This document shows positions 6,188 to 13,475 of a stretch of DNA of 13,475 nucleotides, piece after piece. This DNA is from Alistipes sp. (GTDB lineage Bacteria; Bacteroidota; Bacteroidia; Bacteroidales; Rikenellaceae): the NCBI GenBank assembly GCA_017384185.1, contig JAFNUH010000353.1:1-13475 (forward strand). Reading direction: 5' to 3'. Position 1 is the stretch's first letter; each line of letters opens with the position of its first letter. The notes under the pieces were generated by a model. That model ran no database searches, was not told the origin of the DNA, and saw only the letters and a program-made list of their open reading frames with translations. The position numbers were made by a program, and so were the translations under genes.

Positions 6188-7477
6188 ATGAAAAAACTTT
6201 TTGGGTACGACCCAGCTATAACAACCATTCGTACGGAGTTGTTGGCGGGATTCACCACATTCCTTACGATGTCTTATATCTTGGCTGTAAATCCGTCGAT
6301 GTTTAGTCTGCTTGACGGTATGTCGGCTGGCGCAGTCTTCACTGCTACGGCTTTGGCAGCTATTATTGGCTCTTTGGCTATGGCTCTGTTGGCGAAGATG
6401 CCTTTCGGCTTGGCGCCGGGTATGGGTCTTAACGCATTCTTTGTCTATACCGTTTGCTTGGGTATGGGTTACTCGTGGCAGTTTGCCTTGACGGCGGTAT
6501 TCATTGAGGGACTGATATTTATAGCGATGACGCTCACTAACCTGCGTGAGGCTATCGTGAATGCTATCCCTGCGACGTTGAGAAATGCTATCGGTGCGGG
6601 TATTGGTCTTTTCATCGCCTTTATCGGTTTGCAGAATGCGGGTATCATTGCAAATAACGATGCAACATTGGTCTCTTTGGGCGATATTACATCGGATAAT
6701 GTGTTGCTTGCTCTTATCGGCTTGATTATCACGGGAGTGCTGGTGGTGAAGAATGTGCGTGGAGGTATGCTTATTGGTATTCTTGCAACAACCGTAATAG
6801 GTATTCCGATGGGTATTACCGATTATAACGGTGTAGTATCTATGCCGCACTCTATTTCGGATATCTTCTGCAAGTTTGAGTGGAACAATATCTTTACGCT
6901 TGATATGGTTGTTGTGGTCTTCACATTCTTGTTCATTGATATGTTCGATACTATCGGGACATTGGTGGGTGTCTGCACAAAGGTAAATATCATCGGTCCC
7001 GATGGTCGTATTCCTCGCATCAAGCAGGCGTTTATGGCTGACTCTATCGCAACAACTGTTGGTGCGTGCCTCGGTACATCGACAACAACTACCTATATTG
7101 AGAGTGCCTCAGGCGTGGCGCAGGGTGGTCGCACGGGTCTTACAGCCTTTGCTGTGGCACTCTGCTTCGCTATATCGTTGTTCTTCTCGCCCATCTTCTT
7201 GGCAATTCCTTCGGCGGCAACTGCGTCCGTGTTGGTGATTGTGGGTCTGTTTATGATGAGCCCGATTAAGAACATAGACTTAGATGACTATGCAGAGTCT
7301 ATTCCTGCATTTATCACTATGATTATGATGCCTTTTGCATACTCAATCTCTGATGGTATCTTGTTGGGAATGATTAGTTATGTCGTGCTTAATGTTTTGT
7401 GCGGAAACTTCGGGCGCATCACGCCTACGATGTATATTATTGCCGTTATGTTTATCCTAAAATATATCTTTATTTAG
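6188..7477 (+). CDS. NCS2-family purine permease (AzgA/PbuG-like)
   Basis: 429 residues from the ATG at 6188. The frame extends back to a TTG at 6164, but that codon is too close to the promoter and family members start with a short MKKxF leader such as this one. It is a polytopic inner-membrane protein with many hydrophobic segments. NCS2/AzgA signatures are LAGFTTFLTMSYILAVNP (19-36), PFGLAPGMGLNAFF (72-85), IDMFDTIGTLVG (250-261) and GTSTTTTYIESASG (296-309), which place it with hypoxanthine/guanine/adenine proton symporters rather than the xanthine/uracil branch. The exact purine cannot be read from the sequence. It appears monocistronic, with its own promoter box and a strong terminator; no purine riboswitch is evident in the short leader. 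Confidence 0.92.
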   Translation: MKKLFGYDPAITTIRTELLAGFTTFLTMSYILAVNPSMFSLLDGMSAGAVFTATALAAIIGSLAMALLAKMPFGLAPGMGLNAFFVYTVCLGMGYSWQFALTAVFIEGLIFIAMTLTNLREAIVNAIPATLRNAIGAGIGLFIAFIGLQNAGIIANNDATLVSLGDITSDNVLLALIGLIITGVLVVKNVRGGMLIGILATTVIGIPMGITDYNGVVSMPHSISDIFCKFEWNNIFTLDMVVVVFTFLFIDMFDTIGTLVGVCTKVNIIGPDGRIPRIKQAFMADSIATTVGACLGTSTTTTYIESASGVAQGGRTGLTAFAVALCFAISLFFSPIFLAIPSAATASVLVIVGLFMMSPIKNIDLDDYAESIPAFITMIMMPFAYSISDGILLGMISYVVLNVLCGNFGRITPTMYIIAVMFILKYIFI

Positions 7478-7505
7478 CGATTGGTGTAAAACTTATCTAA
7501 GATAG

Positions 7506-7546
7506 CGAGGTTGTCTAACAAAGTTGTTGGACAACCTCGTTTTTTT
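7506..7546 (+). terminator. Intrinsic terminator of the purine permease gene
   Basis: CGAGGTTGTC (7506-7515) pairs perfectly with GACAACCTCG (7530-7539), the inner TAACAA/TTGTTG can extend the stem, and T7 follows (7540-7546). The left arm contains TGTCTAACA, as in the cyclophilin terminator and the repeat ends. Confidence 0.95.
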
Positions 7547-7568
7547 GCGTATAAATTGAGCACTAAGA

Positions 7569-7599
7569 TTGCTGGTTTTCAAAAAAAAGCGTACATTTG
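7569..7599 (+). promoter_or_regulatory. Bacteroidetes promoter of the GH2-gal operon
   Basis: TTG (7569-7571), then a 20-nt spacer, then TACATTTG (7592-7599), a match to TAnnTTTG with near-standard spacing. The start codon follows 33 nt later. No other clear promoter box is seen before galK, so this may drive the whole cluster. No operator repeat is visible. Confidence 0.7.
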
Positions 7600-7632
7600 T
7601 AAGAATATTAACCTATAACAATTATAATAACT

Positions 7633-9450
7633 ATGAAATTCAAGATTCTGACTGTCGTGGCACTCCTTTTTGCCGTGGCATCTTTTGCACAGCAGCCTCG
7701 TGCTGAGTATCCTCGTCCGCAGTTTGAGCGTGCCGATTGGATGAATTTGAATGGTGAGTGGAGTTTTACACTCGACTTGGCTAATACGGGTCACGAGCGT
7801 GACTTCTATAATAGCAAGGGCTTTGATGGTAAGATAGTTGTGCCGTTTGCACCTGAGAGTAAGCTCTCGGGCGTAGCTCACACTGAGTTTATCAACGCCG
7901 TATGGTATCAGCGTCCTATCCAGATTCCCGCAGCGTGGCAGGGCAAGAGCGTGAAGTTGAACTTCGGCGCTGTATATTATGAGTCGGAGGTATTTATCGA
8001 CGGTAAGTTCGTAGGTCGCCACTATGGTGGTTCAGACTCTTTCTCATACGATATTACACCCTATGTTGCCGACGGTAAGGAGCACAACCTCGTTGTCCAC
8101 GCCGTGAGCGATGTTCGTAGCGAGCAGCTACCTGGTGGTAAGCAGTCACACCGCTTGAACTCTTACGGTTGTATGTACACCCGTACAACAGGTATCTGGC
8201 AGACCGTATGGATGGAGGCTGTTGACGCTCTCGGTTTGGAGCGTGTACAGGTTATGACCGACATCGACCAGAATCAGATTGTTGTAACTCCTACCTTCTA
8301 TGGCTATGCAAATGGAAACCGTTTCGTAGTGAGTGTTAAGGATGGCGATAAGGTGGTAGCTAAGGCTGACGTGGTAGCTGCGCAGGGTATCCCCGTAGTT
8401 ATTCCCGTTAAGAAGCCTAAGTTGTGGAGCCCCGAGTCTCCCTTCCTCTACGATGTTGTATATGAGGTGAAGAATGCCGCAGGTCAGACTTTGGATAAGG
8501 TTGACGCCTATGTTGGTATGCGTAAGATTCATATCGATGGCACAAAGATTCTCTTGAACAATAAGCCTTACTACCAGCGTTTGGTTCTCGATCAGGGCTT
8601 CTATCCCGATGGCGTATGGACAGCACCCTCGGATGCCGCTTTGAAGGCAGATATCGAGATGTCTATGGCCGCAGGTTTCAACGGTGCTCGTCTCCACCAG
8701 AAGGTATTTGAGGAGCGCTTCTACTATTGGGCTGATAAGCTCGGTTACCTGGTATGGGGCGAGATGGCATCGTGGGGTAAGGACTCTTCATCAGCCGTTG
8801 CTGCACGTAACTTTATCGGCGAGTGGACCAATATCGTGGTTCGTGACCGCAACCACCCCGCATTGGTAACGTGGACTCCCTTCAACGAGGAGTGGGCTGC
8901 AACAACAAACGAGATGGGTCGTTTCCTTACAGATGTTTATGAGTTGACTCGCAAGTTGGACCCCTCACGTCCCGTGAATACAGTCAGCGGTGGTCTGTAT
9001 GTTATCTCTGATTTCTGTACATCTCACAGCTACCAGCAGGATGGTGAGAAGTTACACAAGCAGCTCTTCGATGGCGAGAAGTTCTATCAGCCACAGGCTC
9101 CTGGTAAGGTGCATCCCAACACTATCAAGCAGCTCTACTATGATGGTAAGGTTCCCTATATCATCGACGAGTTTGGTGGTATCAAGTGCGCAGAGGCTAA
9201 CCCCTCGGAGGAGAATGCCTGGGGTTATGGTAATGCCGCTCCCACGAAGGAGGACTTCTACAAGCGTCTGGAGTCGCAGGTGAAGGCTATTATCGACCAC
9301 AGCGATAAGATTTGCGGTTTCTGCTACACACAGCTTACCGACGTTGAGCAGGAGCAGAATGGTGTATATTACTTTAACCGTGGTAATAAGTACGATATGG
9401 AGCGTGTGAAGGCTATCTTCCAGATGGCAGCTCCTGGTTATGAGCAGTAG
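7633..9450 (+). CDS. Secreted glycoside hydrolase family 2 enzyme, copy 1 (beta-galactosidase-like)
   Basis: 605 residues with a signal peptide (MKFKILTVVALLFAVASFA|QQ), so probably periplasmic. The layout is typical of GH2: a jelly-roll sugar-binding domain (about 35-195, including NLNGEWSFTLD and CMYTRTTGIWQTVWMEAV), an Ig-like domain (about 200-300, ending KLWSPESPFLYDV) and a TIM barrel. The catalytic acid/base is Glu419 in TPFNEEW and the nucleophile is Glu513 in IIDEFGG, both intact. The family retains beta-configuration and includes beta-galactosidases, glucuronidases and mannosidases. I do not see the NxKG motif of glucuronidases. Neighbouring galM and galK favour a galactoside substrate, which is inference. 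It lies 87 nt ahead of a close paralogue. Confidence 0.92.
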   Translation: MKFKILTVVALLFAVASFAQQPRAEYPRPQFERADWMNLNGEWSFTLDLANTGHERDFYNSKGFDGKIVVPFAPESKLSGVAHTEFINAVWYQRPIQIPAAWQGKSVKLNFGAVYYESEVFIDGKFVGRHYGGSDSFSYDITPYVADGKEHNLVVHAVSDVRSEQLPGGKQSHRLNSYGCMYTRTTGIWQTVWMEAVDALGLERVQVMTDIDQNQIVVTPTFYGYANGNRFVVSVKDGDKVVAKADVVAAQGIPVVIPVKKPKLWSPESPFLYDVVYEVKNAAGQTLDKVDAYVGMRKIHIDGTKILLNNKPYYQRLVLDQGFYPDGVWTAPSDAALKADIEMSMAAGFNGARLHQKVFEERFYYWADKLGYLVWGEMASWGKDSSSAVAARNFIGEWTNIVVRDRNHPALVTWTPFNEEWAATTNEMGRFLTDVYELTRKLDPSRPVNTVSGGLYVISDFCTSHSYQQDGEKLHKQLFDGEKFYQPQAPGKVHPNTIKQLYYDGKVPYIIDEFGGIKCAEANPSEENAWGYGNAAPTKEDFYKRLESQVKAIIDHSDKICGFCYTQLTDVEQEQNGVYYFNRGNKYDMERVKAIFQMAAPGYEQ

Positions 9451-9460
9451 TAATTCGATG

Positions 9461-9497
9461 CAAGCCTACGGCGGACTATGAGTTCGTTGTAGGCTTG
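9461..9497 (+). promoter_or_regulatory. Intercistronic hairpin between the two GH2 genes
   Basis: CAAGCCTAC (9461-9469) pairs perfectly with GTAGGCTTG (9489-9497). The loop is 19 nt and can form a small inner stem. No T-run follows, so full termination is unlikely; mRNA processing, 3' protection or partial attenuation between the paralogues is more plausible. Confidence 0.55.
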
Positions 9498-9537
9498 AAT
9501 TGTCTAAATCGGAATCTAAATAATAAAACTATAACCA

Positions 9538-11385
9538 ATGAAAAAAATTATTTTAGCAGTTGTTGCCCTTATGATTTGGGCAGGTGCGTTGGCTCAGGTG
9601 CCACGTGCTGAGTACCCCCGTCCTCAGATGGAGCGTGCGGAGTGGGTAAACCTTAACGGTGAGTGGTCATATACACTCGACCTCGTAAAGACTGGTTGGG
9701 AGCGTAACCTTATGGCAAGTAAGGGCTTCGACGGTAAGATTATCGTGCCGTTTGCTCCTGAGAGTAAGCTTTCGGGCGTTGAGCATACCGAGTTTATCCC
9801 CTGCATCTGGTATCAGCGTGAGATTACCATCCCCGCAGAGTGGAGTGGTAAGGATGTGCTGTTGAACTTCGGTGCAGTATATTATGAGTCAGAGGTTTAT
9901 GTTGATGGTCAGTTCGTTGACCGTCACTTCGGTGGCTCAGACTCTTTCTCTGTCGATATCACAAAGTTTGTCGAGGCTGGCAAGACTCACTCGTTGGTTG
10001 TTGCTGCATCAAGCGACTTGCGTTCGGGTCGTCAGTCGGCTGGTAAGCAGTCTTTGCGTCACGGTCCCTTTGAGTGTATGTACACTCGTACCACAGGTAT
10101 CTGGCAGACTGTTTGGATGGAGGCTGTTGCTCCCACAGCTATCAAGCGTGTGAAGTACACAACCGATATCGATCGTAGCGCCGTTACTATGGAGTTCACG
10201 ATGCGTCGTAACGCCGTAGGTGATGTTCTTACAATCAACGTTAAGGATGGCGCAAAGGTTGTTGCAACCGATACAGCTCCCGTAGCATCTGGCTCTATCG
10301 TTACATTGCCTATCAAGAAGGCTAAGTTGTGGAGCCCCGAGTCTCCTTTCCTCTACGATGTGGAGTTGATTTTGAAGAATGCGGCAGGTCAGGTTATCGA
10401 CAAGGTTGATTCATACTTCGGTATGCGCAAGATTCACACCGTTGGTAATAAGATCTATTTGAACAATGAGCCTTACTACCAGCGTTTGGTATTGGATCAG
10501 GGCTTCTATCCCGATGGTATCTGGACAGCTCCCTCGGATGCAGCTTTGAAGAAGGATATCGAGCTCTCTATGGCTGCAGGTTTCAATGGCGCACGTCTGC
10601 ACCAGAAGGTCTTCGAGGAGCGTTTCCACTACTGGGCTGATAAGTTGGGCTACCTTACTTGGGGTGAGGCTCCCAGCTGGGGCTTCGATGCAAATAATGT
10701 TGAGTCGGCTCGTAACTACATCGCTGAGTGGCGTAACGTGGTAGTTCGTGATATGAACCACCCCTCAATCGTAACTTGGACTCCCTTCAACGAGCAGTTC
10801 TGGCCCGATGAGACTGAGTTCCCCCGCTTCCAGGCTGATATCTACACTATCACTAAGCAGTTGGATCCCTCACGTCCTATCAATACCGTGAGCGGTGGTG
10901 TACAGACTATGACCGACATCTGGACCGAGCACCACTACGAGCAGAATCCCGAGAAGTTGCGTGAGATCGTATTCAACGAGGGTAAGATGTTCACTCGCAA
11001 GCCTCAGATTCAGGCTCGTCCCCGTGGTAACATCGGCTTCAACCGTGGTGTGTTGAACGATCCCTATACATTCCCCGTATATAATGGCGAGATTCCCTAT
11101 ATCCTTGACGAGTTTGGTGGTATCAAGTGTATGGAGGCTAACCCCGCCGAGGGCGATGCTTGGGGCTATGGCGATGCAGCAAAGACTAAGGAGGATTTCT
11201 ACAAGCGCTTGGAGGCTCAGGTACGTGTACTTATCGAGATGAGCGACAAGATGTGGGGTTACTGCTACACTCAGCTCACCGACGTTATGCAGGAACAGAA
11301 CGGTGTATACTACTACGACCGTGGCGTGAAGTACGATATGGAGCGTGTTCGTAAGATATTCCAGATGGAGTTACCTGAAAAGTAG
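9538..11385 (+). CDS. Secreted glycoside hydrolase family 2 enzyme, copy 2 (beta-galactosidase-like)
   Basis: 615 residues with a signal peptide (MKKIILAVVALMIWAGALA|QV). It is a tandem paralogue of the preceding gene: over residues 309-377 of both proteins, 63 of 69 positions are identical. The same three-domain GH2 layout is present, with acid/base Glu419 (TPFNEQF) and nucleophile Glu525 (ILDEFGG). Between the two catalytic residues it carries 12 more amino acids than copy 1, in a loop around residues 480-515 (MFTRKPQIQARPRGNIGFN and following). The residue after the acid/base also differs (Gln-Phe instead of Glu-Trp). These changes lie near the active site, so the two enzymes may differ in linkage or substrate. 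It is probably cotranscribed with copy 1; its stop codon abuts the second repeat copy. Confidence 0.92.
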   Translation: MKKIILAVVALMIWAGALAQVPRAEYPRPQMERAEWVNLNGEWSYTLDLVKTGWERNLMASKGFDGKIIVPFAPESKLSGVEHTEFIPCIWYQREITIPAEWSGKDVLLNFGAVYYESEVYVDGQFVDRHFGGSDSFSVDITKFVEAGKTHSLVVAASSDLRSGRQSAGKQSLRHGPFECMYTRTTGIWQTVWMEAVAPTAIKRVKYTTDIDRSAVTMEFTMRRNAVGDVLTINVKDGAKVVATDTAPVASGSIVTLPIKKAKLWSPESPFLYDVELILKNAAGQVIDKVDSYFGMRKIHTVGNKIYLNNEPYYQRLVLDQGFYPDGIWTAPSDAALKKDIELSMAAGFNGARLHQKVFEERFHYWADKLGYLTWGEAPSWGFDANNVESARNYIAEWRNVVVRDMNHPSIVTWTPFNEQFWPDETEFPRFQADIYTITKQLDPSRPINTVSGGVQTMTDIWTEHHYEQNPEKLREIVFNEGKMFTRKPQIQARPRGNIGFNRGVLNDPYTFPVYNGEIPYILDEFGGIKCMEANPAEGDAWGYGDAAKTKEDFYKRLEAQVRVLIEMSDKMWGYCYTQLTDVMQEQNGVYYYDRGVKYDMERVRKIFQMELPEK

Positions 11386-11504
11386 AAGCCGTCTAACAAG
11401 ATGATTTCTGCGTTATGCTTGTCCTCAAAATCCTCATTTACGCTCGGTAAACTGCGGTTTTTCGGACTTCGCAAGCCTGAAAATCCCTCTTGTTATACAA
11501 CTTC
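11385..11504. repeat. REP/MITE-like intergenic repeat, copy 2
   Basis: The ends GAAGCCGTCTAACAAG (11385-11400) and CTTGTTATACAACTTC (11489-11504) are inverted repeats matching at 13 of 16 positions. The element begins on the last base of the GH2 stop codon. It shares its length and central block (TTTAC 11437-11441, GTAAA 11447-11451) with copy 1. Where copy 1 has GAAA/TTTC in the arms, this copy has GAAG/CTTC, so one arm base pair is changed on both sides. It lies between the second GH2 gene and galM, inside what looks like an operon. Confidence 0.8.
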
Positions 11505-11529
11505 TAAAAATGATAATTAAGATAAGAAA

Positions 11530-12669
11530 ATGAAAAAGATATTTTGTGCATTAGCTGCCGCAGCCCTCTTGGTGGGCTGTGGCGGTGGTGCTCCCAAGGC
11601 GGAGCCAGCGTTGAACCTTATGAAGGTGGAGGATTTCACTGCTACCGTAGATGGTAAGCCCGTGAGCCTCTATACATTGACAAACGGAACAATCACTATG
11701 CAGGTCACTAACTTCGGTGGTCGTGTAGTGTCGTTGTGGACTCCCGACCGTGATGGTAATATGGAGGATATCGTGCTGGGTTACGATAAGTTGGAGCGTT
11801 ATGTAAACAACACTGGCGAGCGCTTCTTGGGAGCTCCCGTAGGTCGTGTGGGTAACCGTATCGACGAGGGTAAGTTTACGCTCGACGGTGTGGATTATCA
11901 GGTGCCGCAGAATAGCAACGGTCACGCCCTGCACGGCGGTAATAAGGGTATCGATATGGTTGTGTGGGACGTTGAGCACGTTTCAGATAACGCCATTTCG
12001 CTTCGCCTCGTATCGCCCGATGGTGCTGACGGTTTCCCCGGCAATTTGGATATCTCAATGACCTATACGCTTACTCCTGAGAATGAGTTTGAGGTGACTT
12101 ACCACGCTAAGACCGACAAGAAGACTATCGTAAACCTCTCTCACCACTCGTTCTTCAACCTCAAGGGTGAGGGTAATGGTCCTATCACAGACCACGTGCT
12201 TACAATCAATGCTGACCACATCACTCCTACCGATGCGGAGCTTATCCCTACAGGTGAGTTGATGGCTGTCGAGGGTACTCCCTTTGATTTCCGTCAGCCC
12301 CACGCTATCGGTGAGCGCATTGGCGAGAAGCACGAGCAGTTGATTAACGGCGGCGGTTACGACCAGAACTGGGTATTCGCACGTGAGGATAACGGTCAGA
12401 TTATGACCCTTGCATCTGTATATGAGCCTACGACAGGTCGTTGTATGGATATTGCTACGGATCAGGTTGCTATGCAGTTCTATAGCGGTAACTTCTTCGA
12501 TGGCACATATAACGGCAAGTATGGTAAGCCTATCAAGTATCGTGAGTCGTTGGCGCTTGAGACACAGAAGCACCCCGATGCTATCAACCACGAGAGCTTC
12601 CCCTCAATCGTGTTGAATCCCGATGAGGTTTATACTCACGTATGTATCTACAAATTCTACACAAAATAA
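11530..12669 (+). CDS. galM: Aldose 1-epimerase (galactose mutarotase), lipoprotein
   Basis: 379 residues. A lipoprotein signal (MKKIFCALAAAALLVGC, Cys17) places this mutarotase in the cell envelope rather than the cytoplasm. It interconverts the alpha and beta anomers of galactose or other aldoses. Active-site residues by motif are His132 and His135 in NGHALHGG, His206 in NLSHHSFFNL (the catalytic acid position) and Glu344 in SLALETQKHPD (the catalytic base position), all intact. Length and motifs are normal for GalM plus a signal and linker. It sits 144 nt after the second GH2 gene, with the repeat in between, and 30 nt before galK. As GH2 enzymes release the beta anomer and galactokinase uses the alpha anomer, the order of the cluster makes biochemical sense. 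I see no separate promoter box. Confidence 0.93.
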   Translation: MKKIFCALAAAALLVGCGGGAPKAEPALNLMKVEDFTATVDGKPVSLYTLTNGTITMQVTNFGGRVVSLWTPDRDGNMEDIVLGYDKLERYVNNTGERFLGAPVGRVGNRIDEGKFTLDGVDYQVPQNSNGHALHGGNKGIDMVVWDVEHVSDNAISLRLVSPDGADGFPGNLDISMTYTLTPENEFEVTYHAKTDKKTIVNLSHHSFFNLKGEGNGPITDHVLTINADHITPTDAELIPTGELMAVEGTPFDFRQPHAIGERIGEKHEQLINGGGYDQNWVFAREDNGQIMTLASVYEPTTGRCMDIATDQVAMQFYSGNFFDGTYNGKYGKPIKYRESLALETQKHPDAINHESFPSIVLNPDEVYTHVCIYKFYTK

Positions 12670-12699
12670 TCGAACGTAAAACCTTAAAACTCTAAGACA

Positions 12700-13475
12700 A
12701 TGGATATTAAATTAATTCGTGATAAATTTGCCGAGCACTTCGGCGCAGCAGGTGAGCTCTACACTTCACCCGGTCGTATCAACCTTATCGGTGAGCACAC
12801 CGACTACAACGGTGGTTTCGTATTCCCCGGTGCTATCGACAAGGCTATGGTAGCTGAGATTAAGCCCAACGGAACAGATAAGATTCGTGCTTATGCCGTG
12901 GATTTGAACGACTACGCTGAGTTCGGTCTTAATGAGGAGGATAAACCCGCTGCTTCGTGGGCGTGCTATATCTTTGGTGTTGCACGTGAGATTCAGAAGC
13001 GTGGCTTCAAGGTTGAGGGCTTCGATACAGCTTTTGCTGGCGATGTACCCCTCGGCGCTGGTATGTCATCATCGGCAGCCTTGGAGTCGACATTCGCTTT
13101 CGCTTTGAACCACATCTACAACGAGGATAAAATCGAAAAGTTTGAGTTGGCACGCATCGGTCAGTCAACCGAGCACAACTATTGCGGTGTGAAGTGCGGT
13201 ATTATGGACCAGTTTGCATCAGTTCACGGTAAGAAGGGTAACTTGATGCGTCTGGACTGCCTCTCTTCTGAGTTTGCATACTTCCCCTTCGACCCCGAGA
13301 AGTTCGGTTATCGTCTGGTGTTGCTCGACTCAGTTGTTAAGCACGAGTTGGTAGGCTCGCCCTACAACAAGCGTCGTGAGTCTTGCGAGCGTGTAGCCTC
13401 TATCCTTGGTCAGCAGACATTGCGTGGTGCTACTATGGAGCAGTTGGATGCCGTGAAGGAGCAGATTTCTGAGGA
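12700..13475 (+). CDS. galK: Galactokinase, 3' end outside the window
   Basis: Open from the ATG at 12700 to the window end: 258 complete codons of a protein that is usually about 380-390 residues. It phosphorylates alpha-D-galactose with ATP to galactose 1-phosphate, the first step of the Leloir pathway, in the cytoplasm. Signatures are the galactokinase motif GRINLIGEHTDYNGG (25-39, with Arg26, Glu32, His33, Asp35), the GHMP ATP-binding motif PLGAGMSSSAALE (117-129) and GIMDQFAS (167-174) with catalytic base Asp170. Only 30 nt separate it from galM, with no promoter box, so the two are cotranscribed. The protein is intact as far as visible; a galactose transporter or other Leloir genes may follow beyond the edge. 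Confidence 0.96.
   Translation, partial: MDIKLIRDKFAEHFGAAGELYTSPGRINLIGEHTDYNGGFVFPGAIDKAMVAEIKPNGTDKIRAYAVDLNDYAEFGLNEEDKPAASWACYIFGVAREIQKRGFKVEGFDTAFAGDVPLGAGMSSSAALESTFAFALNHIYNEDKIEKFELARIGQSTEHNYCGVKCGIMDQFASVHGKKGNLMRLDCLSSEFAYFPFDPEKFGYRLVLLDSVVKHELVGSPYNKRRESCERVASILGQQTLRGATMEQLDAVKEQISE

Noticed and set aside
6179-6850. 223-codon minus-strand ORF opposite the purine permease.
   Set aside because: It is very rich in Arg, His, Gln, Ser and Thr with no domain pattern, as expected for the antisense of a membrane-protein gene.
8146-8697. 183-codon minus-strand ORF inside the first GH2 gene, with a similar one (10411-10761) inside the second.
   Set aside because: Their resemblance follows from the paralogy of the GH2 genes on the other strand; there is no start signal or domain to support them.
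7633-9450. Assignment of the GH2 enzymes as beta-glucuronidases.
   Set aside because: The NxKG motif that binds the glucuronate carboxylate is not seen, and the gene context is galactose metabolism; exact specificity stays open.

Overview
The window looks like chromosomal DNA of a gut-type Bacteroidales bacterium, possibly Alistipes or another Rikenellaceae (the genus is inference). The grounds are Bacteroidetes-style -7 promoter boxes (TAnnTTTG) ahead of several genes, A/T-rich leaders without Shine-Dalgarno sequences, a fimbrillin-like lipoprotein, an SDR-type L-threonine dehydrogenase, and secreted family 2 glycosidases beside galactose genes. No rRNA, tRNA, CRISPR array, transposase or phage gene was recognised.

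Left arm (1-4905, all genes on the minus strand). Read in transcription order, from right to left: a 36-residue peptide gene (4549-4659) sits 22 nt ahead of a fimbrillin/Mfa-like lipoprotein gene (2943-4526). Their possible leader is about 200 nt and carries a C10 tract and a hairpin. A 13-bp hairpin (2821-2860) separates them from a GH99-like/WbsX lipoprotein gene (1565-2740) and a cytoplasmic cyclophilin gene (1093-1530), which form a likely two-gene operon ending in a strong terminator (1051-1088). A roughly 120-bp repeat with terminal inverted repeats (924-1044) follows. Last is a secreted phosphodiester glycosidase (NAGPA family, 56-901), with a bidirectional terminator at the window edge.

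Middle (5078-7546, plus strand). Two monocistronic housekeeping genes, each with its own -7 box and intrinsic terminator: an SDR-type L-threonine 3-dehydrogenase and an NCS2 purine permease.

Right arm (7592-13475, plus strand). An apparent galactoside-use operon: two tandem, closely related, secreted GH2 glycosidases, an aldose 1-epimerase lipoprotein (galM) and galactokinase (galK, cut by the window end). The inferred flow is that the GH2 enzymes release a sugar in the periplasm, GalM interconverts its anomers there, and after uptake GalK phosphorylates it in the cytoplasm. The second repeat copy (11385-11504) lies between the second GH2 gene and galM.

The most interesting items are the tiny peptide gene paired with the fimbrillin-like lipoprotein, the C10/hairpin leader ahead of that pair, and a TGTCTAACA motif shared by two terminators and the 120-bp repeats.
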